Assembly: GCA_963634745.1 (NCBI GenBank)
Contig: CAVHCX010000004.1
Coordinates: 62,001-126,000, forward strand
DNA: 64,000 nt
Source: CAKRJP01 sp963634745
Lineage (GTDB): Bacteria; Bacillota; Clostridia; Lachnospirales; Lachnospiraceae
Direction of reading: 5' to 3'
The notes under the pieces were generated by a model. The model was not told where the DNA came from. It made no database searches and worked only from the letters and a program-made list of their open reading frames with translations. A program made the position numbers and the translations under genes. Positions 25,936-35,664 of the stretch are shown piece after piece (the stretch's first letter is position 1; every line of letters starts with the position of its first letter).

Positions 25936-26433
25936 TTAAATTTTAATAAAATGAGTATAATCCTTGATATGGATATTAAAATCGCTAGGACTCAGAGTCT
26001 TTGCGGCATTAAGCCATTCCTCGGATTGCTTAATGAATCCAGAGATGCTGTTCTGTAAGAAATCCTCGCCAAAAATACGAACCTCATCGTCCCCATCCAT
26101 GTCAGCAGACTCAATCAAATCACGACACGCATTTCTAATGCCCATCAGCGTATCATTTAATCTTTCAAAAACTTTGTCTAATTCCGTATAATCTTCTTCA
26201 TAGCCTTTGATGTCTTTTCTGACTGGTCTAGCCGAAAGGATGATCATCTCGTTTGTGATCAAATCTGCCCATTCAGGCATGGCGTGAGCAACACTGTGAT
26301 GAACAATATCCGCGATGTTGCTATAATAATGATAATCTAAACTATATGCCAAATTATCAATGACAGCATTCGCATCAAAACACATGGCTACGAGAGCATT
26401 CATTTTATTATACGTTGTAACATTCATTCTCAT
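25936..26433 (-). CDS. Ferritin/Dps-like helical protein
   Basis: A 165-aa all-helical protein. Two helices carry acidic and His residues: NALVAMCFDANAVIDNLAYS, then DIVHHSVAHAMPEWADLITN, followed by KGYEEDYTELDKVFERLND and SADMDGDDEVRIFGEDFLQN. The E/D plus HH-AH pattern and four-helix length resemble Dps/ferritin-like proteins carried by many gut phages next to the portal. Whether it binds iron cannot be told. I used the ATG with GGAGGG nearby rather than one 31 codons upstream. Confidence 0.5.
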   Translation of the reverse strand: MRMNVTTYNKMNALVAMCFDANAVIDNLAYSLDYHYYSNIADIVHHSVAHAMPEWADLITNEMIILSARPVRKDIKGYEEDYTELDKVFERLNDTLMGIRNACRDLIESADMDGDDEVRIFGEDFLQNSISGFIKQSEEWLNAAKTLSPSDFNIHIKDYTHFIKI

Positions 26434-26625
26434 ATAAATTAGCCCTCCGCAATCCTTGTCTCTATTATCTATCATCAAATAGTATGTCACCTCAAAATCT
26501 ATCAATACCACCTTCGCTATTGTCATTTGTTTTATGCGACGTGTGAACTAAAGATATGCAATGATCAATACAATGTTGATTTTTAATAGCACCCTTATTT
26601 TACCTTTTACTTCAAAACTTCAACT

Positions 26626-26653
26626 AAAAACGGAGAAGAATTACTTCTTCTCC
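26626..26653 (-). terminator. Terminator overlapping the end of HEG 3
   Basis: On the minus strand GGAGAAGAA-GTAA-TTCTTCTCC is a 9-bp stem with a 4-nt loop, followed by GTTTTT. The loop contains the stop codon TAA of the endonuclease gene. Confidence 0.75.
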
Positions 26654-28296
26654 CATAGGTACTTCTTAGAACCCGCTCCGTATATTCTGTCTATTGAATT
26701 ATTCTTTAATTCTGTATGCCTTGACGGTTGCCTATTAACAACTGTACGATCTTTCATGATCCATTTAAGATCGGGCCCTGTATATCCAATGAAATTCATG
26801 CCAATGGCCTCATAACCTTTCCCGTCAAATTTGTTAAAGTCACAATAACTAAACACCCTGTCTGGTTTATACTCCTCAAGGAAACATTTAAACAGTTTTG
26901 ATACACCGCCGACAACGACATTATTTGACCCCGGGCATCCTCGGATGATCTCCCAGTCATTGCTGCCGTGTAAGTTCCTATTATACTTCGTTTTAGAAAA
27001 ACTCATAAGTTGTACAAGTTTTTCTTTATAAAACAAACCATAGGTAACTTGAGCATTTCTATGCCCTTGCAAATGATTACTGTCGTTGAAGTCTCTAGCC
27101 TCTTCATTTGAGATCTTCTTTATTATACACTTACGCGCATATATTTTATTATCAACCTTACCGAAAGCAATCTTCAATAAAGATTTCAACAGCAATCTCT
27201 TTTGAGGATCATTCCATTCATATTCAAAGATATGTATAAGCCTAACCCCTTTCTCGGATGCCAATTTTGACTTTTCAAGGTGATAGCTCTTTTGCCCTAG
27301 AACGCTGTAAGAATGCCAATATGTCCCATTAAACTCAATACCTATCTTACGAACCTCGTCATACAAGTCTATTTCTAACCCATTGAGAATTTTTCTATCC
27401 TTCACAACAGCCACCCCAATACCAGTCAAAAACTTTTGAATTTCTTTTTCATAAGATGATGTTGAAAAAGACATTTCCAATTTGTCATATAATTCCCATT
27501 TTCGGACCCGCTCTCCAATCGTTGACACCGAGCAACCAAGAGCCTCTGCAAGCTCAAAAGCTGTAAGCTTCTTATCAAACTTGCCCAAATAAGCAACAAG
27601 ATTTTCTTTGGCACTTAATACCATTTTACACTCATCAGACCAATCTTTTTCCAAACGATTCAAGCTCGCAACGGACAACCTTTTCCTTGCCTCTGGCGTC
27701 TTAGAGTAGGAATCCACCCCATATTTTTCACAGCAAGTTTTTTTGACCTTGTCTTTAAAGGCCTCAGTCTTACTGTATGACTCAACACCATATCTGGCTA
27801 AACACGTCTCTTTTGCCTTGCTTTTAACAGCGTCATTCTCCATCGGATTCGTCGTGCCATATTTCAACAAACACGCATTGTCTTTTTTCTTTTTAACTTC
27901 CGAAAGAGACAATGTCGATCCAACGCCATATCTATCTAAGCACGTTTCTTTATATTTTTCTATCGTTTGGCCTGCCTGTGTATGAAATTCTTTTCCATAT
28001 TTTGACAAACAAGTGTTTTTATACCTACTACGGTATTCCTCTGTCCCCGAGTACGAGACAGCCCCGTATTTCTTAAGCATTGTCTGCTTGGCAATTTCAC
28101 TTGCCAGCTTCCTGTCCTTATGAAGCCCATAAAACCTAAGTATTCGGTCAACCGTTGACCTAGACACATTAAGACATTCTTGAATCTCTTTTACAGACTT
28201 GTTTTCGCAAAGATACCATTTCTCCAGCTCAGACTTCTGATACACTTTTTCTTCGATTTTGAAATGATCATCATACAAGTATAAGCTTTTAATCAT
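26641..28296 (-). CDS. Free-standing Vsr-like homing endonuclease (HEG 3)
   Basis: A 551-aa protein. It has an N-terminal HTH (ECLNVSRSTVDRILRFYGLH), six KYG repeats (LSKYGKEF, LDRYGVGSTLS, LLKYGTTNPM, LARYGVESYS, CEKYGVDSYS and so on), a second HTH (CSVSTIGERVRKWELYDKLE), the nuclease motif IGIEFNGTYWHSYS with RLIHIFEYEWND, and the C-terminal domain NHLQGHRNAQVTYGLFYKEK ... VVVGGVSKLFK. It has its own promoter and terminator and lies between the portal gene and the ferritin-like gene; portal shows no interruption. I used the ATG with AAGGAGG. Confidence 0.83.
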   Translation of the reverse strand: MIKSLYLYDDHFKIEEKVYQKSELEKWYLCENKSVKEIQECLNVSRSTVDRILRFYGLHKDRKLASEIAKQTMLKKYGAVSYSGTEEYRSRYKNTCLSKYGKEFHTQAGQTIEKYKETCLDRYGVGSTLSLSEVKKKKDNACLLKYGTTNPMENDAVKSKAKETCLARYGVESYSKTEAFKDKVKKTCCEKYGVDSYSKTPEARKRLSVASLNRLEKDWSDECKMVLSAKENLVAYLGKFDKKLTAFELAEALGCSVSTIGERVRKWELYDKLEMSFSTSSYEKEIQKFLTGIGVAVVKDRKILNGLEIDLYDEVRKIGIEFNGTYWHSYSVLGQKSYHLEKSKLASEKGVRLIHIFEYEWNDPQKRLLLKSLLKIAFGKVDNKIYARKCIIKKISNEEARDFNDSNHLQGHRNAQVTYGLFYKEKLVQLMSFSKTKYNRNLHGSNDWEIIRGCPGSNNVVVGGVSKLFKCFLEEYKPDRVFSYCDFNKFDGKGYEAIGMNFIGYTGPDLKWIMKDRTVVNRQPSRHTELKNNSIDRIYGAGSKKYLWEKK

Positions 28297-28318
28297 CAAG
28301 AATGCCTCCTTGACCAAT

Positions 28319-28347
28319 ATTATAACGTTTTTTTGACAAAATATCAA
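28319..28347 (-). promoter_or_regulatory. Promoter of HEG 3
   Basis: On the minus strand TTGATA (28347-28342) and TATAAT (28324-28319) with a 17-bp spacer, just after the portal stop at 28354. Confidence 0.8.
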
Positions 28348-28353
28348 CAGTCA

Positions 28354-30210
28354 TCACGCATGATCTCTGTTGTCCGCCGTGTCGGTTCCGTTCTGTCTAG
28401 AAGAGGCGGTGTTTTCGTTTTCGATCTCGTCGTCTGACAAAGCCGGTCTTCCTACCCCAACAGATTCTTCTTCGCCTTCTATAGATTGCTCAGAATTCAA
28501 CTCACTTGCCCTAAGCTGCGTATATGTCATGAACTTCTCATAGAACCCCAACGATTCAATATAAGAGGTCAAAGCCTTTGTGTCTCTCATCGAAATTCCT
28601 TCGGCAGACATAAGCTTAGGTAATAGGGCAATATTCCCGTTTGCAACTATTTCTTTTAAATATTTCTTTTCGCTTTCATTACTAAAGATGTCCCCCCAGA
28701 TACGGATCTTCCATTTGTACTTCAAACCAAGTTTATGCTGAATTATATAATTCATAACATTCTCAAACTGAAGAGTCACATATCTCTGCTGAGAAGCGGC
28801 CAATTGCTTTGCGACCGTAACCTGTGAGACGTTAGGCTTGTCGGTGCAAATCGTAAGGCCACCCTCACCCGCACTCTCAATGAAATTCTGCGTCGCTTCA
28901 GACAAGACTTCTGAGGAATTCACATCTGTCGATAACTGTTGTAATTTAATGTTCTTCGCCGGCCACAGCCATGCTTCAACGTTTGTCGAGGTGGCCTGAT
29001 TAAATTGGGTCATATACCCCTGTAAAACCTCTGGAGTATAGACAGATTCATTTTTACCAGCTCTTGGATTCGGAATTGTCTCTATTTCGCCCGTTAGTAC
29101 CGCGGTAAGAGGAGTGCTGGCAATAAGCCCCGCAAGCTGACCATAATCAGTCAGCTCCTGCAATTTAAGCATTAACCCCATAGTATCCGGTGCAACCCAC
29201 GGCTGAGAATTATCGCTTCCAAAAGTGAAACACAGATCATAAGGCATTCTTAGCCAAAACATGTAATTTTCGGATTTCCCCCTTTTACTTTTTGTAAGTT
29301 CTATAGAAGAGGGATATTTAATGCCGTCATATTCAAATTCATACTGTCTAGCTTTGTCAACATCAAAAGACAAGTCCCCTGTCGCTGAGTTTCTAACGAC
29401 AACTCCTGTGGAAGTAATGTCCTCCCACGCCTTTACCATAAAATCTCCAAAATCAGCTGGGCTATTTGCAATATTCAAGAAATACAACATATTAAAAGAT
29501 ATGGTGTATCCAAGCTGCCCTTTCCCTGTGATCTTGATCCAATCAGTAGGCATTTTCTGTAAAGTACAGAAACCTGGCTTTCTGTTTTTCCCTTGGCCAT
29601 TGAACCTGTTCCTAAGCAAATAACTTGATTTCCCCTCGCGTTTCACCTCGAGAGCGATCGTCTTAAAAGTATTTGCAACATTAAACAACTCCAGCCAATC
29701 ATGAACCAAAGCATCTTCTTTATCAAAGTCGTCCTTCTTGTATTCCGACTCATCAGACAGTAAATCGGGAATAACAAAATAATTATATAACGGGACATCG
29801 CACGCTCTACGCAAAATATTATAATAAATCTGCTGAGAGCTACTATTTGCCCACGCTAGGCTCCTAAGCTGTGTCTCATAATTGCCCGGACTTTGCAAAA
29901 ATTCAGAAATATTGACCTTGCTATATGTCTTTGCTCTAGTATAAAGATTCTTAATACGTTCATTCTGCAAAAATGGATTCAGTTTATTCCATTTTGTTGC
30001 CACGGTGGTTAATCCAGACCCTCTGTCTAACCCGACCATACTATTAAGAGTCTTGCTCCATTTTCGAGTAATCTCATCTACACTGATTCGTTCGTTTGAT
30101 CTATCGCTCATATCGAGGCGGTCTTGCCCCTTCTCGTCTACAGCAATATCCTCAGCCGCCGGATTTTTCGGACGGCCGAGCCTTTTTTCTACTTTTTCAT
30201 TATCAGACAT
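28354..30210 (-). CDS. Portal protein
   Basis: A 618-aa protein: length, a helical clip/stem region (RYVTLQFENVMNYIIQHKLG, then LKYKWKIRIWGDIFSNESEK) and a wing with YYNILRRACDVPLYNYFVIP match phage portals, the dodecameric ring for DNA entry and exit. It follows terminase and precedes protease/capsid, the normal order. N- and C-termini are low-complexity, charged. Start ATG overlaps the stop of the preceding gene (TAATG), indicating translational coupling. Confidence 0.75.
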   Translation of the reverse strand: MSDNEKVEKRLGRPKNPAAEDIAVDEKGQDRLDMSDRSNERISVDEITRKWSKTLNSMVGLDRGSGLTTVATKWNKLNPFLQNERIKNLYTRAKTYSKVNISEFLQSPGNYETQLRSLAWANSSSQQIYYNILRRACDVPLYNYFVIPDLLSDESEYKKDDFDKEDALVHDWLELFNVANTFKTIALEVKREGKSSYLLRNRFNGQGKNRKPGFCTLQKMPTDWIKITGKGQLGYTISFNMLYFLNIANSPADFGDFMVKAWEDITSTGVVVRNSATGDLSFDVDKARQYEFEYDGIKYPSSIELTKSKRGKSENYMFWLRMPYDLCFTFGSDNSQPWVAPDTMGLMLKLQELTDYGQLAGLIASTPLTAVLTGEIETIPNPRAGKNESVYTPEVLQGYMTQFNQATSTNVEAWLWPAKNIKLQQLSTDVNSSEVLSEATQNFIESAGEGGLTICTDKPNVSQVTVAKQLAASQQRYVTLQFENVMNYIIQHKLGLKYKWKIRIWGDIFSNESEKKYLKEIVANGNIALLPKLMSAEGISMRDTKALTSYIESLGFYEKFMTYTQLRASELNSEQSIEGEEESVGVGRPALSDDEIENENTASSRQNGTDTADNRDHA

Positions 30211-30626
30211 TATGACTCTACCCCCTTTTCCTTTGACTGAGTCTTAGACTGCTCCTCATGCAACCTAGCAATTTCGTTATTCAGCAAGTCAAGCCCTCTC
30301 GAAATATTTCGAAAGACTGCCTGACTTTCGTCCTCATATTTTTTATAATTTATTTTAATTAGTTTATCAGAAACCCACCCATTAATATAATCCCCGTCAT
30401 GGGGTTGGTTTTCTTTGGTATAAGAATCAATATAAAACTCCTTATATCCATTTTTACGCAATATTTGACTGATTTTTTTTGCGTCGACAGACGGTTCATC
30501 AACACAACCAAAATAAACGAAACCGTTATCCCACAGGACATCTCCGATTTTAGAGAGGCCTTTAACTAACCCCCCGAATGAAGCATCGGGAGAATTATAA
30601 TTGGTTGAAATTTTACAGCAGATCAT
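30210..30626 (-). CDS. Small hypothetical protein upstream of portal
   Basis: A 138-aa protein. N-terminal two thirds are mixed alpha/beta (ILRKNGYKEFYIDSYTKENQ), ending in a charged helix (LLNNEIARLHEEQSKTQSKE). It overlaps the portal start. No motif recognised; in similar phages such genes sit between terminase and portal without known role. An AAGGGGG site precedes it. Confidence 0.5.
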   Translation of the reverse strand: MICCKISTNYNSPDASFGGLVKGLSKIGDVLWDNGFVYFGCVDEPSVDAKKISQILRKNGYKEFYIDSYTKENQPHDGDYINGWVSDKLIKINYKKYEDESQAVFRNISRGLDLLNNEIARLHEEQSKTQSKEKGVES

Positions 30627-30661
30627 ATCGATAACCCCCTTTCGCTTCTACTATTTCTAGC

Positions 30662-30696
30662 AAAAAGACAGACCGGCTTTATTGATCTGTCTTTTT
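30662..30696 (-). terminator. Terminator at the end of HEG 4 (works in both directions)
   Basis: AAAAAGACAGA (30662-30672) pairs with TCTGTCTTTTT (30686-30696), 11 bp with a 13-nt loop. T-tracts follow on both strands. On the minus strand it ends the HEG 4 message just past its stop. Confidence 0.75.
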
Positions 30697-32127
30697 GTCT
30701 ATCTTTTTACTTTTCCACACGTATGTACTTTGCCCACAATCATATACTGGTAGGAATCCCCCACCTATCATTAATTGATAATTGTCCGAACTTGGGCAAT
30801 CCTTATCCTCATTTGGCTCACAATGATGCACAATGCGACTAAACCCATGCTTACGAATTAAATTGTCTGTAAAATGTTGCTTTGTTTTAAGATTAAACCA
30901 ATGAAGCGTTGGCGGAGAGACTCTTAATGCTGAAAAGTCGAGTTTCTCATATGTCGCCCCGGAAAATTTTGATCTATCACAATACGACACAATACTCTGC
31001 GGAGAATATTTTTTAACAAAATAAGAAAATATCTTTTTTGCTCCGCCTACCACATCACAGATAGAGCAATATCTAATTAATTCATATTCATAATTAATAT
31101 TATATCTCGGCTTAGCAAAAGTCATTACTGAGACTAATTTATTTTCAAAGAATAACCCTATTCTTATTTTATCTCTGGCGCACCCTTGGATATGATGCTG
31201 TGAAATAAAATTCGTGCTTTCTTGCACAGATATCTCTTTAGTTATACATTTTCTGGCATAAATGGTCTGCCGCTTTTTTAACAATTCTAAAATTCCATTA
31301 ATATTATCCCAATCCCAAACATGGATACACCTGTATCCATTTTTAATTGCTAAGTCTGTCTTAATTAAATGGTAATTTTTAGTTATCCACGCTTTGTGAT
31401 CCTCCCCAAAAGGAGTCCATTCGATATTATGGGTCGCAGTAGGATTTATTTCAATCAAAATATTGCCTACTTTAAAGTCATAACTCTTCCCATCGACAGG
31501 GAATTCTCTTTCGTATTGAATATTGTTTTCTTGGAGTCTTTGCTCAAAATCAAGATTAGGCTTACTATTATTGGACCCATATGTCTTAGCCTCTTTTCTT
31601 TGGCAGGTCCATTCAACACCATAACGCTCAAAATTAGTTGAAGAAATCTTTTCTTTGCACTCTAGGGATTGAGAATAATAATCAACACTATATCGATCTT
31701 GATTATATTTTCTCGTATATTTTTTAAATTCTTCCGTTTGGAAATAACATTCTACCCCATAATGATTTTGAAACGTCTGAGTTTTTTTGTCTTTAATATC
31801 TTTAGCCTGAGAAATATTATCCACTCCATATTTTTTTTGAGCCGTCTCTGTTTTTTTTACCTTAACCCCATCGATTTGAGAAACATTTTCAACCCCATAT
31901 TTCTGCAACAAATTTTTCTTTCTTACGTTTGACACGAGTTTGGGGTCTTTCTTTATTTCAAAGAATTTTAATAAAGCACAGACCTTATTAAGAGATAAAG
32001 AATATTTTTCCTGGATATCTTCTCGGCTATGATTTTCTTCTATGTAATATTTATATATTTCATCTTTATAAATATTTTTACCATCGTTCTCGACGCAGGT
32101 TGAACTTAAATATTTTATACTGCCCAC
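30679..32127 (-). CDS. Free-standing Vsr-like homing endonuclease (HEG 4)
   Basis: A 482-aa protein starting with GTG behind GGAGG. It contains an HTH-like unit (YKYYIEENHSREDIQEKYSL), five KYG units (LQKYGVENVSQ, KKYGVDNISQ, NHYGVECYFQ, DRYSVDYYSQ, ERYGVEWTCQ), the nuclease motif LIEINPTATHN with CIHVWDWDNING, and the shared C-terminal domain (HHIQGCARDKIRIGLFFENK ... VVGGAKKIFSYF). Its EINP-TH motif groups it with HEG 1 rather than the EFNG-YWHS group. It lies between large terminase and the pre-portal gene. Confidence 0.82.
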   Translation of the reverse strand: MGSIKYLSSTCVENDGKNIYKDEIYKYYIEENHSREDIQEKYSLSLNKVCALLKFFEIKKDPKLVSNVRKKNLLQKYGVENVSQIDGVKVKKTETAQKKYGVDNISQAKDIKDKKTQTFQNHYGVECYFQTEEFKKYTRKYNQDRYSVDYYSQSLECKEKISSTNFERYGVEWTCQRKEAKTYGSNNSKPNLDFEQRLQENNIQYEREFPVDGKSYDFKVGNILIEINPTATHNIEWTPFGEDHKAWITKNYHLIKTDLAIKNGYRCIHVWDWDNINGILELLKKRQTIYARKCITKEISVQESTNFISQHHIQGCARDKIRIGLFFENKLVSVMTFAKPRYNINYEYELIRYCSICDVVGGAKKIFSYFVKKYSPQSIVSYCDRSKFSGATYEKLDFSALRVSPPTLHWFNLKTKQHFTDNLIRKHGFSRIVHHCEPNEDKDCPSSDNYQLMIGGGFLPVYDCGQSTYVWKSKKIDKKTDQ

Positions 32128-32188
32128 TCTAGCTCCTCCAAGTCTAAACAGAAGTTTCTTACGAACTTTGTCCTTGTTTCTTATTGAT

Positions 32189-32216
32189 ATTATAGCTTTT
32201 TTTAATAAGAAGTCAA
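32189..32216 (-). promoter_or_regulatory. Promoter of HEG 4
   Basis: On the minus strand TTGACT (32216-32211) and TATAAT (32194-32189) with a 16-bp spacer, starting 3 bp after the terminase stop. Confidence 0.78.
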
Positions 32217-32218
32217 GT

Positions 32219-34462
32219 TTACCTCTCTTTAAAAGGAGAGTTCCCTTGGAAGGGGCTCTTGTTTTTTTGCTTTTTTATGGCCGAGGACGAGAGCCATGTC
32301 AACCACGGCGTATCAGCAGAATTTTGTCTCAACGTTTTATCAACGTTTTTATCAAATATATGAGAATAATCTAACGCGACACCGTCCCCGTATTCTTCGC
32401 TCTCGCGAAGATGACGAATCCACCAGCAGCAAAGCACGAACACGTACGCTCGGTCATCATGCATTTTATTTCTCTTTTCGGGAGGGAGCTGGTAGGTTAT
32501 ATTGCCCGTCCCCGCCGTTTTGATCCTAACAATCGACAAAATTTCCTCTTTCATTAAATCGAGCTGAATGAGAGAACTTAATTCTCCCCTAGATAATTTT
32601 CGCTCTGTGCCATCATCCAAAACCAAAACATCGTATTTTGGGCAAGAGGGGGTAAACTTAATACCACCCTGAGGAACAACAACTTTTGCTGCCTCAAACA
32701 ATGCATTTCTGAACTTCCTAGGCTCGACTGCTTTTAAACAGCCAGAAATGCAGTTTTTATATGGCTCTGCCCAACGAACACAAAATGGATAATCTTCGTC
32801 ATAAATCCCCGGATGTTTTCTGCCACTTGAATCTTCCCAATCTTTAGCCAATGATTGCAAAATAGCACTAGCCTGACCACCTGAACCAGAGTCAATTAAA
32901 AGGGTGACATTCTCATAAGGGACGCCCTTGTCGCGCCCATTATATTCATAAACCATTTCCCTAATGCGCTGCACCTGCTCATCGATTCTCATTGGTCTCT
33001 TTGACCCGTCTCCATATGTAACGACCAAATTCTCCATATGAACAGTTCTTCCGCACAGCTCTTTAGACTCATTATAAAACAAGTCTGTCACAAGTACAGG
33101 CGCATTATCGTTCTTAGAGGCAGGGTCATATGCTATGATATACCTATGCTTTGTGCCGCCCCAACTAAGGACGGGAACAAAATTTTCCGTGTTCGTAAAA
33201 ATATCTGCTCTTGACACAACACAATCCTCAAGGTCAAAATGATCGAAGATATTGTAGTATTCTCTGTTTGCCGCAATCTCGTTCTCTCTCATTTTACGGT
33301 CAATTTCTGCCTGAGAAAGCAACGGCGTAACTGGTTTCCCTAAAACTGTCGGATGCATTGGTATTTCGCAGTTGAGATCGGCGACAAAATAACGATTGTC
33401 GCCGATAAGCATTCTCTTCGTGCCGTCCCTGTATTTTGTATAGAAATAAGAGTTTGTATCTGACGCAGAACCGACGTACAATCTAATATTAGGGATATCT
33501 GGCGGGTAAACATCCGCATTAAACTTACTTCCAAGCTTAAATTCAGAAGTTTGAGACATATAAGGTTCTGTAACATCGTATGTGGCACCGGAAATAAAAC
33601 CCGCCTCGTCGTAGACATTCACAGAACTTCTACGGCCACGAGCGGACTTTGAAGAGCCAGCAACGCAATTTATCTTGGACCCATTCAACAGCTCACATTT
33701 ATTACCACTCTTGTAATCGTGTGTGAAGCCATCAGAATCGCTTTTCGTTTTTTTTAATTCGTCAATAAATACCGTATTGGTGTTGATGATAGTTTTGATA
33801 TTATTAGTAGCGATATCCTCCATTTTCTTAAAAGTATCCATTTTTATTTATAAAATCCTTGCACTTTCGCGCAAGATCAGACTATGTCTTCATCCACACT
33901 ACTAACGTAATGTGGAGCTCACCTCTTAGTCGTTGAAGGTTCTTTTCCAAGCTTCCCTGCTCGTTGCCGATTGCTATTTTTTTTAGGATCTTATCCATGA
34001 AACATCCAAACAATTTTTTCTGCTTTCGCCACTGTCACACTTAAATTTTCAAAAATTTTATGTTGTAGTTTGTTTGGCTTTACGGTGTTCGGGCAATTGA
34101 ATGAGTTTTTTTAATACATATTGCTATATATGCGAACTATACTGCTAATTCGCGGTCGTCCAGTTTTCCGAAATAATCTGGACTTGTGTTTTAGGAAACA
34201 GAAGACTACGTGCCATAATAAAAAGACCAACAATGAATGATTTACCAATATTACGTGATGCCGCAATACAGATATATTGCTTAGTCCAAGATTCATTTAT
34301 TAACCATTTTTGATAATCCATAAGAGTGATCCCGAAAATTTTTTCAATAAATTCAACAGGATGTCTCCTACCCCACTGGATCAAGTTTATATATCTTTTC
34401 ATCCCCTCATAATCTCGAGAAGTAACATTATTATTTATTTTGTTCTGATATATACTTATCAT
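32219..34462 (-). CDS. terL: Terminase large subunit, two exons
   Basis: Packaging ATPase/nuclease. Exon 1 (34462-34148, 105 codons) has the Walker A-like AASRNIGKS. Exon 2 (33838-32219) holds the arginine/acidic core (NVYDEAGFISG, a Walker B-type DEAG) and nuclease acids (IIAYDPASKNDN, TLLIDSGSGG, HDDRAYVFVLCC). Joined they give 644 aa and restore IISENWTTAN|DTFKKMEDIA, the usual stretch after Walker A. Without splicing, exon 1 stops immediately (AAT TAG). The order terminase-portal-protease-capsid supports the call. Confidence 0.9.
33839..34147 (-). ncRNA. Group I intron in terL (309 nt, no ORF)
   Basis: The exon ends GCGAAT. The guide GTTCGC, 11-16 nt into the intron, pairs with it over 6 bp with a U-G wobble at the cut (P1). 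The intron ends ...AAAAATG, with terminal G before GATACT. Core strands GGATAAGATCC and GAAGACATAGTC are the P3/P7 signature. It shares GGCGAAAGCAGAAAAAATTG and other stretches with the capsid intron, so the two have a common origin. It holds no reading frame; the nearest endonuclease genes flank terL. Confidence 0.9.
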
Positions 34463-35661
34463 TTTCCTCTCCCCTCCTTTTTATATTCGTAATATTTCCC
34501 ACCAGAATCATAAAAAACAGATTCTACATTATGGAAAATTATTTTGTGCTTTTTAGGAGGTGTATATCGAACAAAATTCATCCCAACATCTTCTAATATT
34601 TGCCCATTGTCCTTATCAAAAGGGCAGTAACAAAAAATTGACTGCGGCGTAAAATTATTAACAAAAAAATCAAACAGATATTTAGTTGACCCTGGAAGAA
34701 TGTTTTCTATTTCAGGGTGATATTCGACTAATTTCCACTTGTTTTTGCTCTGTTTAAAAATCATTTGATTATTAATATCGAATCCCCTCAAACACAATTT
34801 TACCGTCCCTTTTTTTATAATGCTACTACATTTATAATCAGGCGCGGAGGTAGATCGGTCAGAAAACATCATTTTTAAATACCGAGAAATTTCCTCACTT
34901 TTCTCTTCTAATTCATATTCATAAATGTGGATTAATCTTACTTCTTTTTCATCACACATCAGAGATTTCCTAAAATGATAATATTTATCCTTAAATTTAG
35001 AAGAATGCCAGTAGTTACCATTAAATTCAATTGCTATATTTTTGGCTGGGCAAAACAAGTCAAGCTCCAAAGGTTTAATAACTGACCTGTCTTTCCTTAA
35101 TGAATACTCAAAAAGAATTTCTCTTATTCTTGTCTCTCCATAAGAGCCACATTTATTTAACATTCTGCTGAGATGAAATTTTTCTACCCAATAATAGACC
35201 TGACTTAAATTACACCCCATCTTTTCTGCAATTTCCCTCCCAGTGGGTTTTTTAGGAAAAGCCGAGATATACTTTGTTAAACAATCTTTTGAAGATAAGA
35301 CTGGGTTTGTCTTTTCTTCCAACCCTAGTCTTTTTCTTAGACGGGCGAAAGAACTTTTTGATATCCCATAAAATTCCCCTACTTTTTCCCAACTTCCCAA
35401 CTCTGCGTATTCAAAAAGTAATTCATCTTTACTTGGATATTTATTGTTCTTAATCTTCGTCTCTGATGATCTCTTAATGTAGAGCTCTTTATTTTTGTGT
35501 ATATTAAAATACGGAATTAAATTTAATACAATATTCTTTGTCAAGCCAAATCGCGAAGCGGTTTCGCCAATAGTATGATTTTCTTCAATATAATACTTTT
35601 CAAAAACTTCCTTTGATGGATATTTGCCATTTTTTACCTGTGTCTCGATTTTAACACCCAT
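34459..35661 (-). CDS. Free-standing Vsr-like homing endonuclease (HEG 5)
   Basis: A 400-aa protein, the shortest of the five. It lacks KYG repeats. It has two YPSKE-type HTH-like units, HTH motifs (YGISKSSFARLRKRLGLEEK; MGCNLSQVYYWVEKFHLSR), the nuclease core IAIEFNGNYWHSS with RLIHIYEYELEE, and a degenerate C-terminal domain (CLRGFDINNQMIFKQSKNKW ... PGSTKYLFDFFV). It starts 3 bp after one gene's stop and its end overlaps the terL start, so it appears to depend on the operon; no promoter of its own is visible. Confidence 0.8.
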   Translation of the reverse strand: MGVKIETQVKNGKYPSKEVFEKYYIEENHTIGETASRFGLTKNIVLNLIPYFNIHKNKELYIKRSSETKIKNNKYPSKDELLFEYAELGSWEKVGEFYGISKSSFARLRKRLGLEEKTNPVLSSKDCLTKYISAFPKKPTGREIAEKMGCNLSQVYYWVEKFHLSRMLNKCGSYGETRIREILFEYSLRKDRSVIKPLELDLFCPAKNIAIEFNGNYWHSSKFKDKYYHFRKSLMCDEKEVRLIHIYEYELEEKSEEISRYLKMMFSDRSTSAPDYKCSSIIKKGTVKLCLRGFDINNQMIFKQSKNKWKLVEYHPEIENILPGSTKYLFDFFVNNFTPQSIFCYCPFDKDNGQILEDVGMNFVRYTPPKKHKIIFHNVESVFYDSGGKYYEYKKEGRGK

Positions 35662-35664
35662 ATA

